Source: Bacilli bacterium (GTDB lineage: Bacteria; Bacillota_I; Bacilli_A; RF39; UBA660). From it: a stretch of DNA of 19,351 nucleotides. A model generated the notes under the pieces. It was not told the DNA's origin. It searched no databases and saw only the letters and a list, made by a program, of their open reading frames with translations. This document shows, one piece after another, positions 1-6,626 of the stretch (position 1 is its first letter; the number at the start of each line of letters is the position of its first letter). A program made the position numbers and the translations under genes. The stretch is from NCBI GenBank assembly GCA_028684435.1, contig JAQUFX010000019.1, positions 1 to 19,351 of the forward strand, in the 5' to 3' direction.

Positions 1-15
1 TGATTATTATAAGAG

Positions 16-44
16 TTGCATAAAATTTGGATATAAAGTATAAT
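16..44 (+). promoter_or_regulatory. Promoter of the trigger factor gene
   Basis: A sigma-A type promoter: -35 TTGCAT (16-21), a 17-base spacer, and a perfect -10 TATAAT (39-44). Transcription would start near 51 and give a short leader carrying GAGGAGG at 59-65, seven bases before the ATG at 73. Confidence 0.8.
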
Positions 45-72
45 AAATAAGACTTTACGAGGAGGAAAAAAG

Positions 73-1314
73 ATGAAAAATATTAAAGAAATAGAAGTAA
101 AAGTTGAAGGTAAGGAATGGGAAGAAGCACTAGATAAAGCCTATAAAAAACAAAAGAAAGATATTAAAATAGATGGTTTTAGAAAAGGAGCAGTACCTAA
201 AGATGTTTTTATTAAAAAAGTAGGTATTGAAGCTTTATTTTCTGATGCAGTTGATTTAAGTTTAAATGACCTTTATAAGAAAGTAATTGCTGAAAATAAT
301 TTAGCTCCAGTTTGTGAACCGAAAGTAGATGTAACTCATATATGCGATCATGATGCAACATTTAAATTCACCATCATAGAAAGACCAGAAATAAAATTAG
401 GTAAATATAAAAATTTGGGTGTTGAATTAGAAGATGTTAGTGTTACAGCTGATGAAATTAAAGCTGAAATTAAAGCTTTAAGACAGAAATATGTTGATAT
501 TGTAGAAAATAATGATGGTATTGTTGAAGATGGATCTACAGCAGTTATTAATTTTAAAGGGATTGTAGATGGAAAAGAACTTGAAGGTGGAAGTGGTCAA
601 GATTATCCTCTTGAAATAGGTTCTAGTACTTTTATCCCAGGTTTTGAAACTGGTTTAATCGGAATGAAAGTAAATGAAGAAAAAGTTATTAAATTAAAAT
701 TTCCAGAAGATTATGTTGAAGAATTAAAAAATAAAGATGTTGAATTCACTGTTAAAGTAGTTGGGATTAAAAAAAGAATATTACCAGAATTAAATGAAGA
801 TTTCTATAAAGATTTAGGTTATGAAAATGTTAAAACTGAAACCGAATTAGAAAGTGAAATAAGTAAACATTTACTTGAACATAAAAAAGGTGATGCTGAA
901 AATAAATATATTGATGAACTTCTAAAAAAAGCAATTGAAAATTTAGAAGTAGAAATTAACTCTGAAATTATTGAAGATGAAGTTGAAAGAATTATAAATC
1001 AATATACTAATCAATTACAAACGCAAGGTTTAACATTAGATCAGTATTTAGAATTTACTAAATCTAATATTGAATCACTTAAAAAAATGATGGAACCAGA
1101 AGCTATAAACCGTATAAAATCAAGATATTTACTAGAAGAAATTGTAAAAAAAGAAAAAATAGAAGTTCTTGATGAAGAAGTAAAAGAAGAAACTAAGAGA
1201 ATGGCTGAAATGTATCAAGTAACTGAAGAAGAATTATTAAAAATGATTGGTAATGAAGATATGATTGGCTATGATTTAAAAATGCGTCGTGCTATTGAAA
1301 TATTAAAAAAATAA
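73..1314 (+). CDS. tig: Trigger factor, ribosome-associated chaperone and peptidyl-prolyl isomerase
   Basis: Trigger factor binds at the ribosomal exit tunnel and shelters nascent chains in the cytoplasm. The N-terminal ribosome-binding domain carries the signature GFRKG at residues 35-39 (DGFRKGAVPKDVF region). An FKBP-like isomerase domain follows at about residues 145-235, with GSTAVINFKGIVDGKELEGG and a later IPGFETGLIGMKVNEE segment. The remainder is the charged, helical C-terminal chaperone domain. At 413 residues it is slightly shorter than the usual 425-435. The start is fixed by GAGGAGG seven bases upstream. It is a single-gene unit with its own promoter and terminator, and is convergent with the flippase gene. 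Confidence 0.97.
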   Translation: MKNIKEIEVKVEGKEWEEALDKAYKKQKKDIKIDGFRKGAVPKDVFIKKVGIEALFSDAVDLSLNDLYKKVIAENNLAPVCEPKVDVTHICDHDATFKFTIIERPEIKLGKYKNLGVELEDVSVTADEIKAEIKALRQKYVDIVENNDGIVEDGSTAVINFKGIVDGKELEGGSGQDYPLEIGSSTFIPGFETGLIGMKVNEEKVIKLKFPEDYVEELKNKDVEFTVKVVGIKKRILPELNEDFYKDLGYENVKTETELESEISKHLLEHKKGDAENKYIDELLKKAIENLEVEINSEIIEDEVERIINQYTNQLQTQGLTLDQYLEFTKSNIESLKKMMEPEAINRIKSRYLLEEIVKKEKIEVLDEEVKEETKRMAEMYQVTEEELLKMIGNEDMIGYDLKMRRAIEILKK

Positions 1315-1333
1315 GCTTAGATAAGCTTTTTTT
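1304..1333. terminator. Bidirectional intrinsic terminator between tig and the flippase gene
   Basis: AAGCTT (1313-1318), loop AGAT, AAGCTT (1323-1328). The stem is followed by T residues to 1333 and preceded by an A-run at about 1305-1311, so it can end transcription from both sides. It overlaps the tig stop codon. Confidence 0.8.
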
Positions 1334-2615
1334 AATTTAAAATCTTTTTAATTTTAAAATAATTTAAAATTACGACAATAAATATAAACATAACTTCAGC
1401 GAATATAAGAGAGTATATCCCAATTTTAAATAAAGATAAAATAATAATAAAAATAAGCTTAATAATAATTCCTATAGTTGTAGTGGTCATTGAATATTTT
1501 GCATATCCTAGTGATTGAAGAGTACTAGCCATTGGTGCTTCTAAATAATAAAAGATAAAGAAAAAGGCTAAAACTTTAATATAATTCACTCCATCAGAAG
1601 TATGAAAGACAATTTGAAGTATTTGCTCAGCAAAAATAAAAATAAAAGCATTAGCTATAACTCCAAAAACAAAAGATAGAGAAAGCGATTTTAAATATAT
1701 TTTTTTTGTTCTTTTTTTATCATAACTAGTTTTAGAAATTTCTGGTATTAAAGCTGTTCCTAAAGCAGTAATAAAAAAAGTTGGAACTATTAATACTCCG
1801 ATAACAAAGGTATTATATATTGCATACTGTGATACTACAAAAGATGAAGAATATCCAACACTTATCATTACAAATGAAAGGATGATTGGTTCTAAAAAAA
1901 AACCAATATTACCAATTATTCTTCCTCCTACACTAGGAAGTCCAATACTTAAGACTTCTTTTATAGTGCCTGTATCAGGTTTAATATCTTCTTTTTTAAT
2001 GGTGAAATTTTTAGGTAAATATAATAAAAAGATAATAATAGAAATTGTTTCCGAAATTATACTAATCAGAATGTAACCACTTACGGCAAATATAATTCCG
2101 TATTTTAATAAATGAGGTAAGATTAATATTACAATAAAAAATTTAAAGAATTGTTCTAATATATTTGACATTGTATGAGGTATCATTTGTTGTTTACCAA
2201 AAAAATAACCTCTAATAATACTTGCTATTGATATAAAAGGCAAAACAAAGGAAAGACATATTAAAGGTAAAAAAGCTCTTGGTTCATAAAGTAGATTAGC
2301 AGTTAAATATTTAGCCGAAAAAATAACAATTAAAATTAAAAACAAATTTAATATTAAAGAAACGGGAATAATAGAAAATATAACATTTTTACCTGATTTA
2401 TTACCTTTAGCAATAATATTAGAAATAGCAATCGGAAATCCTAATTGCGTAATAGTTATAAGTAAACTGTATGTTGGCATAATAATTGAATAAATATTAA
2501 TTCCATCTGTTCCAATTATTCTAGTAAAATATATTTTAATAATAAAACTAAATAATTTAGTTAAAATACCTCCAATAATTAATATTAATGTACTTTTAAT
2601 AAACTTATTTTTCAT
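1332..2615 (-). CDS. SpoVB/MurJ-type lipid-linked oligosaccharide flippase (MOP superfamily)
   Basis: This is an integral membrane protein of about 12 hydrophobic helices with very few charged residues inside them. It is typical of the polysaccharide-transport branch of the MOP/MATE superfamily, whose members flip undecaprenyl-linked sugar intermediates across the membrane (lipid II for MurJ-like proteins). The N-terminus with LFSFIIKIYFTRIIGTDG followed by a helix ending in TQLGFPIAISNIIA is characteristic. At 427 residues it is shorter than SpoVB (about 515) and may lack two C-terminal helices. The start ATG at 2613-2615 has GGGAGAG just upstream on the minus strand. It is divergent from the comN-like gene, as spoVB and comN are neighbours in Bacillus. 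The exact substrate cannot be read from the sequence. Confidence 0.85.
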   Translation of the reverse strand: MKNKFIKSTLILIIGGILTKLFSFIIKIYFTRIIGTDGINIYSIIMPTYSLLITITQLGFPIAISNIIAKGNKSGKNVIFSIIPVSLILNLFLILIVIFSAKYLTANLLYEPRAFLPLICLSFVLPFISIASIIRGYFFGKQQMIPHTMSNILEQFFKFFIVILILPHLLKYGIIFAVSGYILISIISETISIIIFLLYLPKNFTIKKEDIKPDTGTIKEVLSIGLPSVGGRIIGNIGFFLEPIILSFVMISVGYSSSFVVSQYAIYNTFVIGVLIVPTFFITALGTALIPEISKTSYDKKRTKKIYLKSLSLSFVFGVIANAFIFIFAEQILQIVFHTSDGVNYIKVLAFFFIFYYLEAPMASTLQSLGYAKYSMTTTTIGIIIKLIFIIILSLFKIGIYSLIFAEVMFIFIVVILNYFKIKKILN

Positions 2616-2648
2616 TATCTCTCCCTTTAAAAAGTTAAAAAAATGTTA

Positions 2649-2654
2649 TATAAT
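2649..2654 (+). promoter_or_regulatory. -10 element of the comN-rel operon promoter
   Basis: TATAAT about 44 bases before the ATG at 2698, with no clear -35. On the opposite strand TATAAC (2650-2645) could serve the divergent flippase gene, so the two promoters may overlap. AAGGGAG at about 2685-2691 is the ribosome binding site of the comN-like gene. Confidence 0.45.
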
Positions 2655-2697
2655 AAATATATGAAATAAAGTATATATTTATTTAAGGGAGAATAAT

Positions 2698-2979
2698 ATG
2701 GAGGATTTTAAATTTAATACATTAGATGAACTATATAAGAAATTATATCCAGCACTTGTTACTAAAAAAAATGATTTAAAAAGAAATGGAATTAGTTACA
2801 TTAAAGAAGAAGATATATGGAACTATTTAAGAAAAAATTATTGGAATAAAAGTACCAAAATTACTCTTTTTGATTTAGTTAATGATATATTATCAACTCC
2901 TAATTATATTCTTGAAGAATATGTATCAAATAATATACAAAAAAATAATAAAAAGATAGAAAAAGACGAAGTATTGTAG
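2698..2979 (+). CDS. comN: ComN-like post-transcriptional regulator
   Basis: A 93-residue soluble protein resembling the small ComN/YrzD family, for which post-transcriptional control of the comE late-competence operon is known in Bacillus subtilis (about 98 residues there). Visible family-like features are an N-terminal helix (DELYKKLYPALVTKKNDLK), a central EEDIWNYLRKNYW segment, and a DLVNDILSTPNYILEEYV segment that ends the conserved core. The tail is lysine-rich. Context supports the call, because in Bacillus comN lies beside spoVB and a few genes before relA, as here. It leads the operon and is followed 11 bases later by rel. No competence genes are in view, so its target in this organism is unknown. 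Confidence 0.7.
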   Translation: MEDFKFNTLDELYKKLYPALVTKKNDLKRNGISYIKEEDIWNYLRKNYWNKSTKITLFDLVNDILSTPNYILEEYVSNNIQKNNKKIEKDEVL

Positions 2980-2990
2980 GGGAGTAAATA

Positions 2991-5129
2991 ATGACTACAT
3001 ATGATAAAATTTTAGTAAAAATTAATAATTCAGATTTTACTAATGAAGAAAAAGATTTTCTAAATGAAGCCTATAAATTTGCTTTAACAGTTCATTATGG
3101 ACAGAAAAGGTTAAATGGTGATGATGTAATAGAGCATGTTTTAGAAGTGACTGATATTGTATGTGATTTAAATGTAGATGCTATAACTTTAGTATCTTCT
3201 CTTTTACATGAAACTACCGAATTAGGTGATGTTTCTAATGAAATAATAGAAAAAAAATTTGGTCATGAAGTAAAAGTTATTGTTGATAATCTATATAAAT
3301 TAAGAAAAGTTAAATTAACTGATTATAATGAATCTTCTAGTATTTATTTAAGAAAAATATTAGTTGGATTAAGTGAGGATTTTAGAGTATTAATTATTAA
3401 ATTAGCAGATCGTTTAGATAATATGAGAACAGCTTATGCCTTGCCAGAAAAAATAAGAAAACAAAAAGCTAAAGAAACAATGGATGTATTAATTCCAATT
3501 GCCCATCGTCTTGGAATAAATAGTATTAAAAGTGAACTTGAAGATTTATGTTTAAAATATTTAAAACCAGATATATATCAAGAAATATTAGATAAATTAG
3601 ATGGAACAAGAGAAGAACTAGCAAGTAGTCTAGAAGATATGAAAAAAAATATTTGCGATATTTTAATTAATCATAATATAAAATTTGAAATAAAAGCCCG
3701 CGTAAAAAGTGTCCATAGTATTTATACTAAATTAACTACTGGTCGTAAATGGTCTGATTTATATGATATATTAGCAATGAGATTAATCGTACCTACTGAA
3801 AGCGATTGTTATTTAGTTGTCAGTTTAATTCATGCTAAATATCGATCTATTCCAAAAAGATTTAAAGATTTTATTGCTATGCCGAAGGCTAATATGTATC
3901 AATCTCTTCATACATCTGTATTTGGTAGTGATGGTCATATTTTTGAAATTCAATTAAGAACTCCCGAAATGGATGTAATTGCAGAAAATGGAGTAGCTTC
4001 TCATTGGTCTTATAAAGAACACGGTAAAAATGTTCAAAATATTATGGAACAAAAACTAGAATTATTTAGAACTATTATTGAAAACAATATTGAAGAAAAA
4101 AGTGATGAGATATTTGCTAAAAATATTGAAGAAGAATTCTTAAGCAAACAAATATATGTTTTTACTCCTAAAGGAGATGTAATGGAACTACCTATAGGAA
4201 GTACACCAATTGATTTCGCCTACCGGATTCATTCCAATATTGGTGATAAAACTATTGGAGCTATAGTAAATAATTCCATTGTTCCTCTTAATTATGAACT
4301 TAATGATGGTGATATTATAAAAATTAATACTAACCAGCAAGCTAAACCAAATAAAGATTGGTTAGGCTTTATTAAAACTACCCAAGCTAAAAATAAAATT
4401 AAATCTTATTTCAGTAAAAAAGATCGTGAAAATTATACTGAAAGAGGTAAAGAATTACTTGAAAAAGAAATAAGAAAACAAAAATTAAGTATAAATGAAG
4501 TATTAAAAGAAGAAAATATTAATAAATTGCTTAAAGATTTAAAATTAAGTAATTATGATGATTTACTTTTAAGTATTGGTTCTTTAAGATATACAGCAAC
4601 ATATATTATAAATTTAATTCACGAAGATAAAAAAGCAGTTGAAGATATTTTATTAGGTCGTTTACATAAATATTCTGATAATAATAAAAATAATTATAAA
4701 AATAATATTATAGTTTCAGGAATGGATAATATTTTAGTTTCAATAGCAGCATGTTGTAATCCGGTACCTGGTGATGAAATAATTGGTTATGTAACAAAAG
4801 GTCAAGGAGTAACTGTTCATAAAAAAGACTGCTTAAATATAAAAAATATTTCCTCAAGATTAATTGACGTCAAGTGGAATATGGATATAACTGATAATAA
4901 AAAATTTAATACTAAATTATTAATAAAAACTGATTCTAATAAAAATAATATCTTGGAAATAATTACTAAAGCTAGTTTGAAAAATGTATCTATAAATGGT
5001 ATTAAAGAATATGAGACTAATTATTTAATTGATTATGAATTACAAATAAAAGTAAAAGATAAAAAGGAATTAAATAATTTTATTGAAGAGTTACGTAAAC
5101 TAAATTATATAACAGAAATAATAAGATAA
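2991..5129 (+). CDS. rel: RelA/SpoT-type long Rel, (p)ppGpp synthetase with an altered hydrolase centre
   Basis: Makes, and possibly degrades, the alarmone (p)ppGpp. The 712-residue order is that of full-length Rel: HD hydrolase (about 25-180), synthetase (about 235-350) with RFKD (290-293) and the downstream MPKANMYQSLHT and FEIQLRT segments, TGS (about 386-447), a conserved Cys region with C588 C589 and VHKKDC, and a C-terminal ACT domain. RFKD is the RXKD form typical of bifunctional enzymes. Compared with Rel of Streptococcus equisimilis, the hydrolase keeps R40, H49, H73, E77, D140, N144 and T147, all at a constant offset of four. The metal ligand Asp78 is Glu74, however, and Asp82 is Leu78. 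The synthetase appears intact and hydrolysis is doubtful. The ribosome binding site AGGGGAG lies before the ATG. Confidence 0.95.
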   Translation: MTTYDKILVKINNSDFTNEEKDFLNEAYKFALTVHYGQKRLNGDDVIEHVLEVTDIVCDLNVDAITLVSSLLHETTELGDVSNEIIEKKFGHEVKVIVDNLYKLRKVKLTDYNESSSIYLRKILVGLSEDFRVLIIKLADRLDNMRTAYALPEKIRKQKAKETMDVLIPIAHRLGINSIKSELEDLCLKYLKPDIYQEILDKLDGTREELASSLEDMKKNICDILINHNIKFEIKARVKSVHSIYTKLTTGRKWSDLYDILAMRLIVPTESDCYLVVSLIHAKYRSIPKRFKDFIAMPKANMYQSLHTSVFGSDGHIFEIQLRTPEMDVIAENGVASHWSYKEHGKNVQNIMEQKLELFRTIIENNIEEKSDEIFAKNIEEEFLSKQIYVFTPKGDVMELPIGSTPIDFAYRIHSNIGDKTIGAIVNNSIVPLNYELNDGDIIKINTNQQAKPNKDWLGFIKTTQAKNKIKSYFSKKDRENYTERGKELLEKEIRKQKLSINEVLKEENINKLLKDLKLSNYDDLLLSIGSLRYTATYIINLIHEDKKAVEDILLGRLHKYSDNNKNNYKNNIIVSGMDNILVSIAACCNPVPGDEIIGYVTKGQGVTVHKKDCLNIKNISSRLIDVKWNMDITDNKKFNTKLLIKTDSNKNNILEIITKASLKNVSINGIKEYETNYLIDYELQIKVKDKKELNNFIEELRKLNYITEIIR

Positions 5130-5167
5130 AAATAATTTTTTACTAGCATACAAAATAAGGAGACAAA

Positions 5168-5371
5168 ATGAAATTTTTAATTAGTATAAATAATAAAATG
5201 TTTGAAAAATATACACCACGAAAATTAATAAAAACAATAGTAAGTTTAGATAAAAATAATAGTATTGATGGTGCTGAAATCTATATTGATATAATAAATG
5301 ATATTGAAAAAGATTATGCTCTTGAATTAGTTAGATTTATGAAAAATATATTAAAGAAGGTAATAAAATGA
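5168..5371 (+). CDS. Small protein of unknown function, possible N-terminal remnant of a larger enzyme
   Basis: A 67-residue reading frame with a good ribosome binding site (AAGGAG, five bases before the ATG) and a stop that overlaps the dtd start as ATGA, so translation of the two genes is probably coupled. The sequence starts MKFLISINNK and contains IDGAEIYIDI, an alternation resembling the first beta strands of a TIM-barrel sugar-phosphate isomerase/epimerase-like protein. It then runs directly into a basic KNILKKVIK tail. I do not recognise a family for the complete protein. It may be a truncated gene whose surviving start maintains dtd translation, or a genuine small protein. Confidence 0.5.
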   Translation: MKFLISINNKMFEKYTPRKLIKTIVSLDKNNSIDGAEIYIDIINDIEKDYALELVRFMKNILKKVIK

Positions 5372-5811
5372 AAGTAGTTATTCAAAGATGTAAAGAAGGA
5401 AAAGTCTCTGTAAATAATAAAATAGTTAATCAAATAAAATATGGTTTTGTAATATTAATAGGGATATCAAAAAATGATACTGAAGAAGATTTAAATTATT
5501 TAGTTAATAAAATTCTTAAATTAAGAGTTTTTGATGATGAAAATGGTATTATGAATAAAAGTATTATAGATATCAAGGGGGAAATATTATCAATAAGTCA
5601 ATTTACCCTTCAAGCTATTACTAAAGATGGTAATCGACCTAGCTATATGAATGCAATGAACGGTGATGAAGCTTTAAAATTATATGATTCATTTAATTTT
5701 AAATTAAATGAATATATTAAAACATATCCAGGAGTATTTGGTGGTGACATGATATTAGATATTAAAAATCATGGACCAGTTACAATAATTATTGATTCTA
5801 AAAACAAATAA
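5368..5811 (+). CDS. dtd: D-aminoacyl-tRNA deacylase
   Basis: Hydrolyses D-aminoacyl-tRNAs (D-Tyr-tRNA and others), and in the family also Gly-tRNA(Ala), to keep D-amino acids out of proteins. The length of 147 residues is standard. The two family motifs are present: SQFTLQA, the active-site strand, continuing into DGNRPSY, and the C-terminal NHGPVTI, in which Gly-Pro is the cis dipeptide that excludes L-amino acids. The usual NDGPVT is NHGPVT here. FGGDM replaces the common FGADM. It is the last gene of the comN-rel operon, and the rel-dtd order is conserved in Bacilli. The start overlaps the upstream stop by four bases, and AGAAGG serves as ribosome binding site. Confidence 0.95.
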   Translation: MKVVIQRCKEGKVSVNNKIVNQIKYGFVILIGISKNDTEEDLNYLVNKILKLRVFDDENGIMNKSIIDIKGEILSISQFTLQAITKDGNRPSYMNAMNGDEALKLYDSFNFKLNEYIKTYPGVFGGDMILDIKNHGPVTIIIDSKNK

Positions 5812-5840
5812 AAAGAAACATTAATCTGTTTCTTTTTTTT
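5810..5840. terminator. Bidirectional terminator after dtd
   Basis: An 11-base-pair stem, AAAAAGAAACA (5810-5820) and TGTTTCTTTTT (5827-5837), with loop TTAATC and a T-run to 5840. It ends the plus-strand operon. On the minus strand the stop codon of the TIGR04086-like gene (5821-5823) lies in the loop, and the A-rich left arm becomes the U-run. Confidence 0.85.
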
Positions 5841-6177
5841 GGATTCCAAACATTGATCCAATACTAGAACTAACTATAATAATTAAATAATAAATAATGG
5901 TATTTATATTATAACTATCTTTAAATAATAAACTAAATATAAATAAGAATAAACAAAATAATATTCCTAAAATAAGTCCATTTAAATAGCCTTTTTTTTC
6001 ACTCTTTTTACCTATAAGAAAGCCACTTATTAATGATATTATTACCATAAATATTAGAATAGTAACATTATAAGTTTTAATTTTTAGTAAATTAAGAATT
6101 CCAAGTATTAAAGGAAAAATAAAAACAAAAGATACTGGTATGACCATGACTTTTAAATATTTTATTATTTGATTCAT
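5821..6177 (-). CDS. TIGR04086/YrzE-like four-helix membrane protein
   Basis: A 118-residue protein with four hydrophobic segments (about 8-30, 38-56, 66-84 and 90-108). A basic, glycine-containing hairpin between helices two and three reads GFLIGKKSEKKGYLNGLILG, and a final helix contains SSSIGSMFGI. This pattern matches the TIGR04086 family (YrzE in Bacillus), whose function is unknown. In Bacillus yrzE lies close to spoVB and comN, as here. The ATG at 6175-6177 is preceded by AGGTGG on the minus strand. It lies 32 bases downstream of the yigZ-like gene and is probably cotranscribed with it. The KKETD tail is encoded in the terminator arm. Confidence 0.65.
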   Translation of the reverse strand: MNQIIKYLKVMVIPVSFVFIFPLILGILNLLKIKTYNVTILIFMVIISLISGFLIGKKSEKKGYLNGLILGILFCLFLFIFSLLFKDSYNINTIIYYLIIIVSSSIGSMFGIQKKETD

Positions 6178-6209
6178 AAAACCACCTAATAAAGATTATG
6201 TAAAAAACA

Positions 6210-6557
6210 TTATTTTATACATAAATTTGCCGCTTTATTATAACTACGAAGTAAAAGAGAAGCTCCTAATTTAATACCTCCATAATATCTAATAATAACT
6301 ATTAAATGATTATTTAAATTATTTCTAATTAAAACATTTAGTATTTGAATACCAGCTGTATTATTAGGTTCTTTATCATCGGTTTTACCAGCTGTATTAT
6401 TAAATTTATAAGCATAGGGAGCATGTTTAAAATTTTTATGATCTTTTTTTAAGCTGTCTAATATTATTTTTATTTCCTCTAAATTATTTATTTCATATAT
6501 ATAACCATAAAATTTACTTTTTTTTTCTTCAATAAAGGAAGTATTTATTAATTTCAT
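6210..6557 (-). CDS. YigZ/IMPACT-family protein, N-terminal domain only
   Basis: The protein matches the IMPACT (UPF0029) N-terminal domain: KSKFYGYI near the start, HAPYAYKF, then TDDKEPNNTAGIQIL, IVIIRYYGGIKLGASLLLR and SYNKAA. It is 115 residues long, against about 200 for YigZ/YvyE, and the C-terminal ferredoxin-like domain is missing. Only 32 bases separate the stop from the next gene, so no remnant of that domain remains. Usual DDGEPSGTAG and LGAGGLVRAY residues are altered (DDKEPNNTAG, LGASLLLRSY). IMPACT relatives are linked to translation control in eukaryotes, and the bacterial role is poorly known. The start is set by AAGGTGAT on the minus strand. It is divergent from uvrC. Confidence 0.8.
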   Translation of the reverse strand: MKLINTSFIEEKKSKFYGYIYEINNLEEIKIILDSLKKDHKNFKHAPYAYKFNNTAGKTDDKEPNNTAGIQILNVLIRNNLNNHLIVIIRYYGGIKLGASLLLRSYNKAANLCIK

Positions 6558-6575
6558 AGTTAATCACCTTTATTA

Positions 6576-6581
6576 ATTATA
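6576..6581 (-). promoter_or_regulatory. -10 element of the yigZ-like operon
   Basis: TATAAT on the minus strand, about 19 bases upstream of the yigZ-like start codon. The ribosome binding site AAGGTGAT lies between. No convincing -35 is visible. Confidence 0.4.
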
Positions 6582-6604
6582 CTATAATTATTTAAAAAAT
6601 GCTG

Positions 6605-6610
6605 TATAAT
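6605..6610 (+). promoter_or_regulatory. -10 element of the uvrC promoter and very short leader
   Basis: A perfect TATAAT only 17 bases before the chosen uvrC ATG (6627). A start about seven bases downstream would leave a leader of roughly 10 bases. It contains GTGAT (6618-6622), which can pair with the AUCAC part of the 16S rRNA tail at the right spacing. This favours 6627 over the GTG at 6618 as the start codon. Confidence 0.5.
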
Positions 6611-6626
6611 ATATATAGTGATTATT

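Noticed and set aside
1882..2076. Open frames lying antisense to the flippase, uvrC, aspS and HerA-like genes (for example 1882-2076, 7737-7925, 11626-11844, 17431-17778)
   Set aside because: All lie opposite well-conserved coding sequences, lack ribosome binding sites and encode no recognisable protein.
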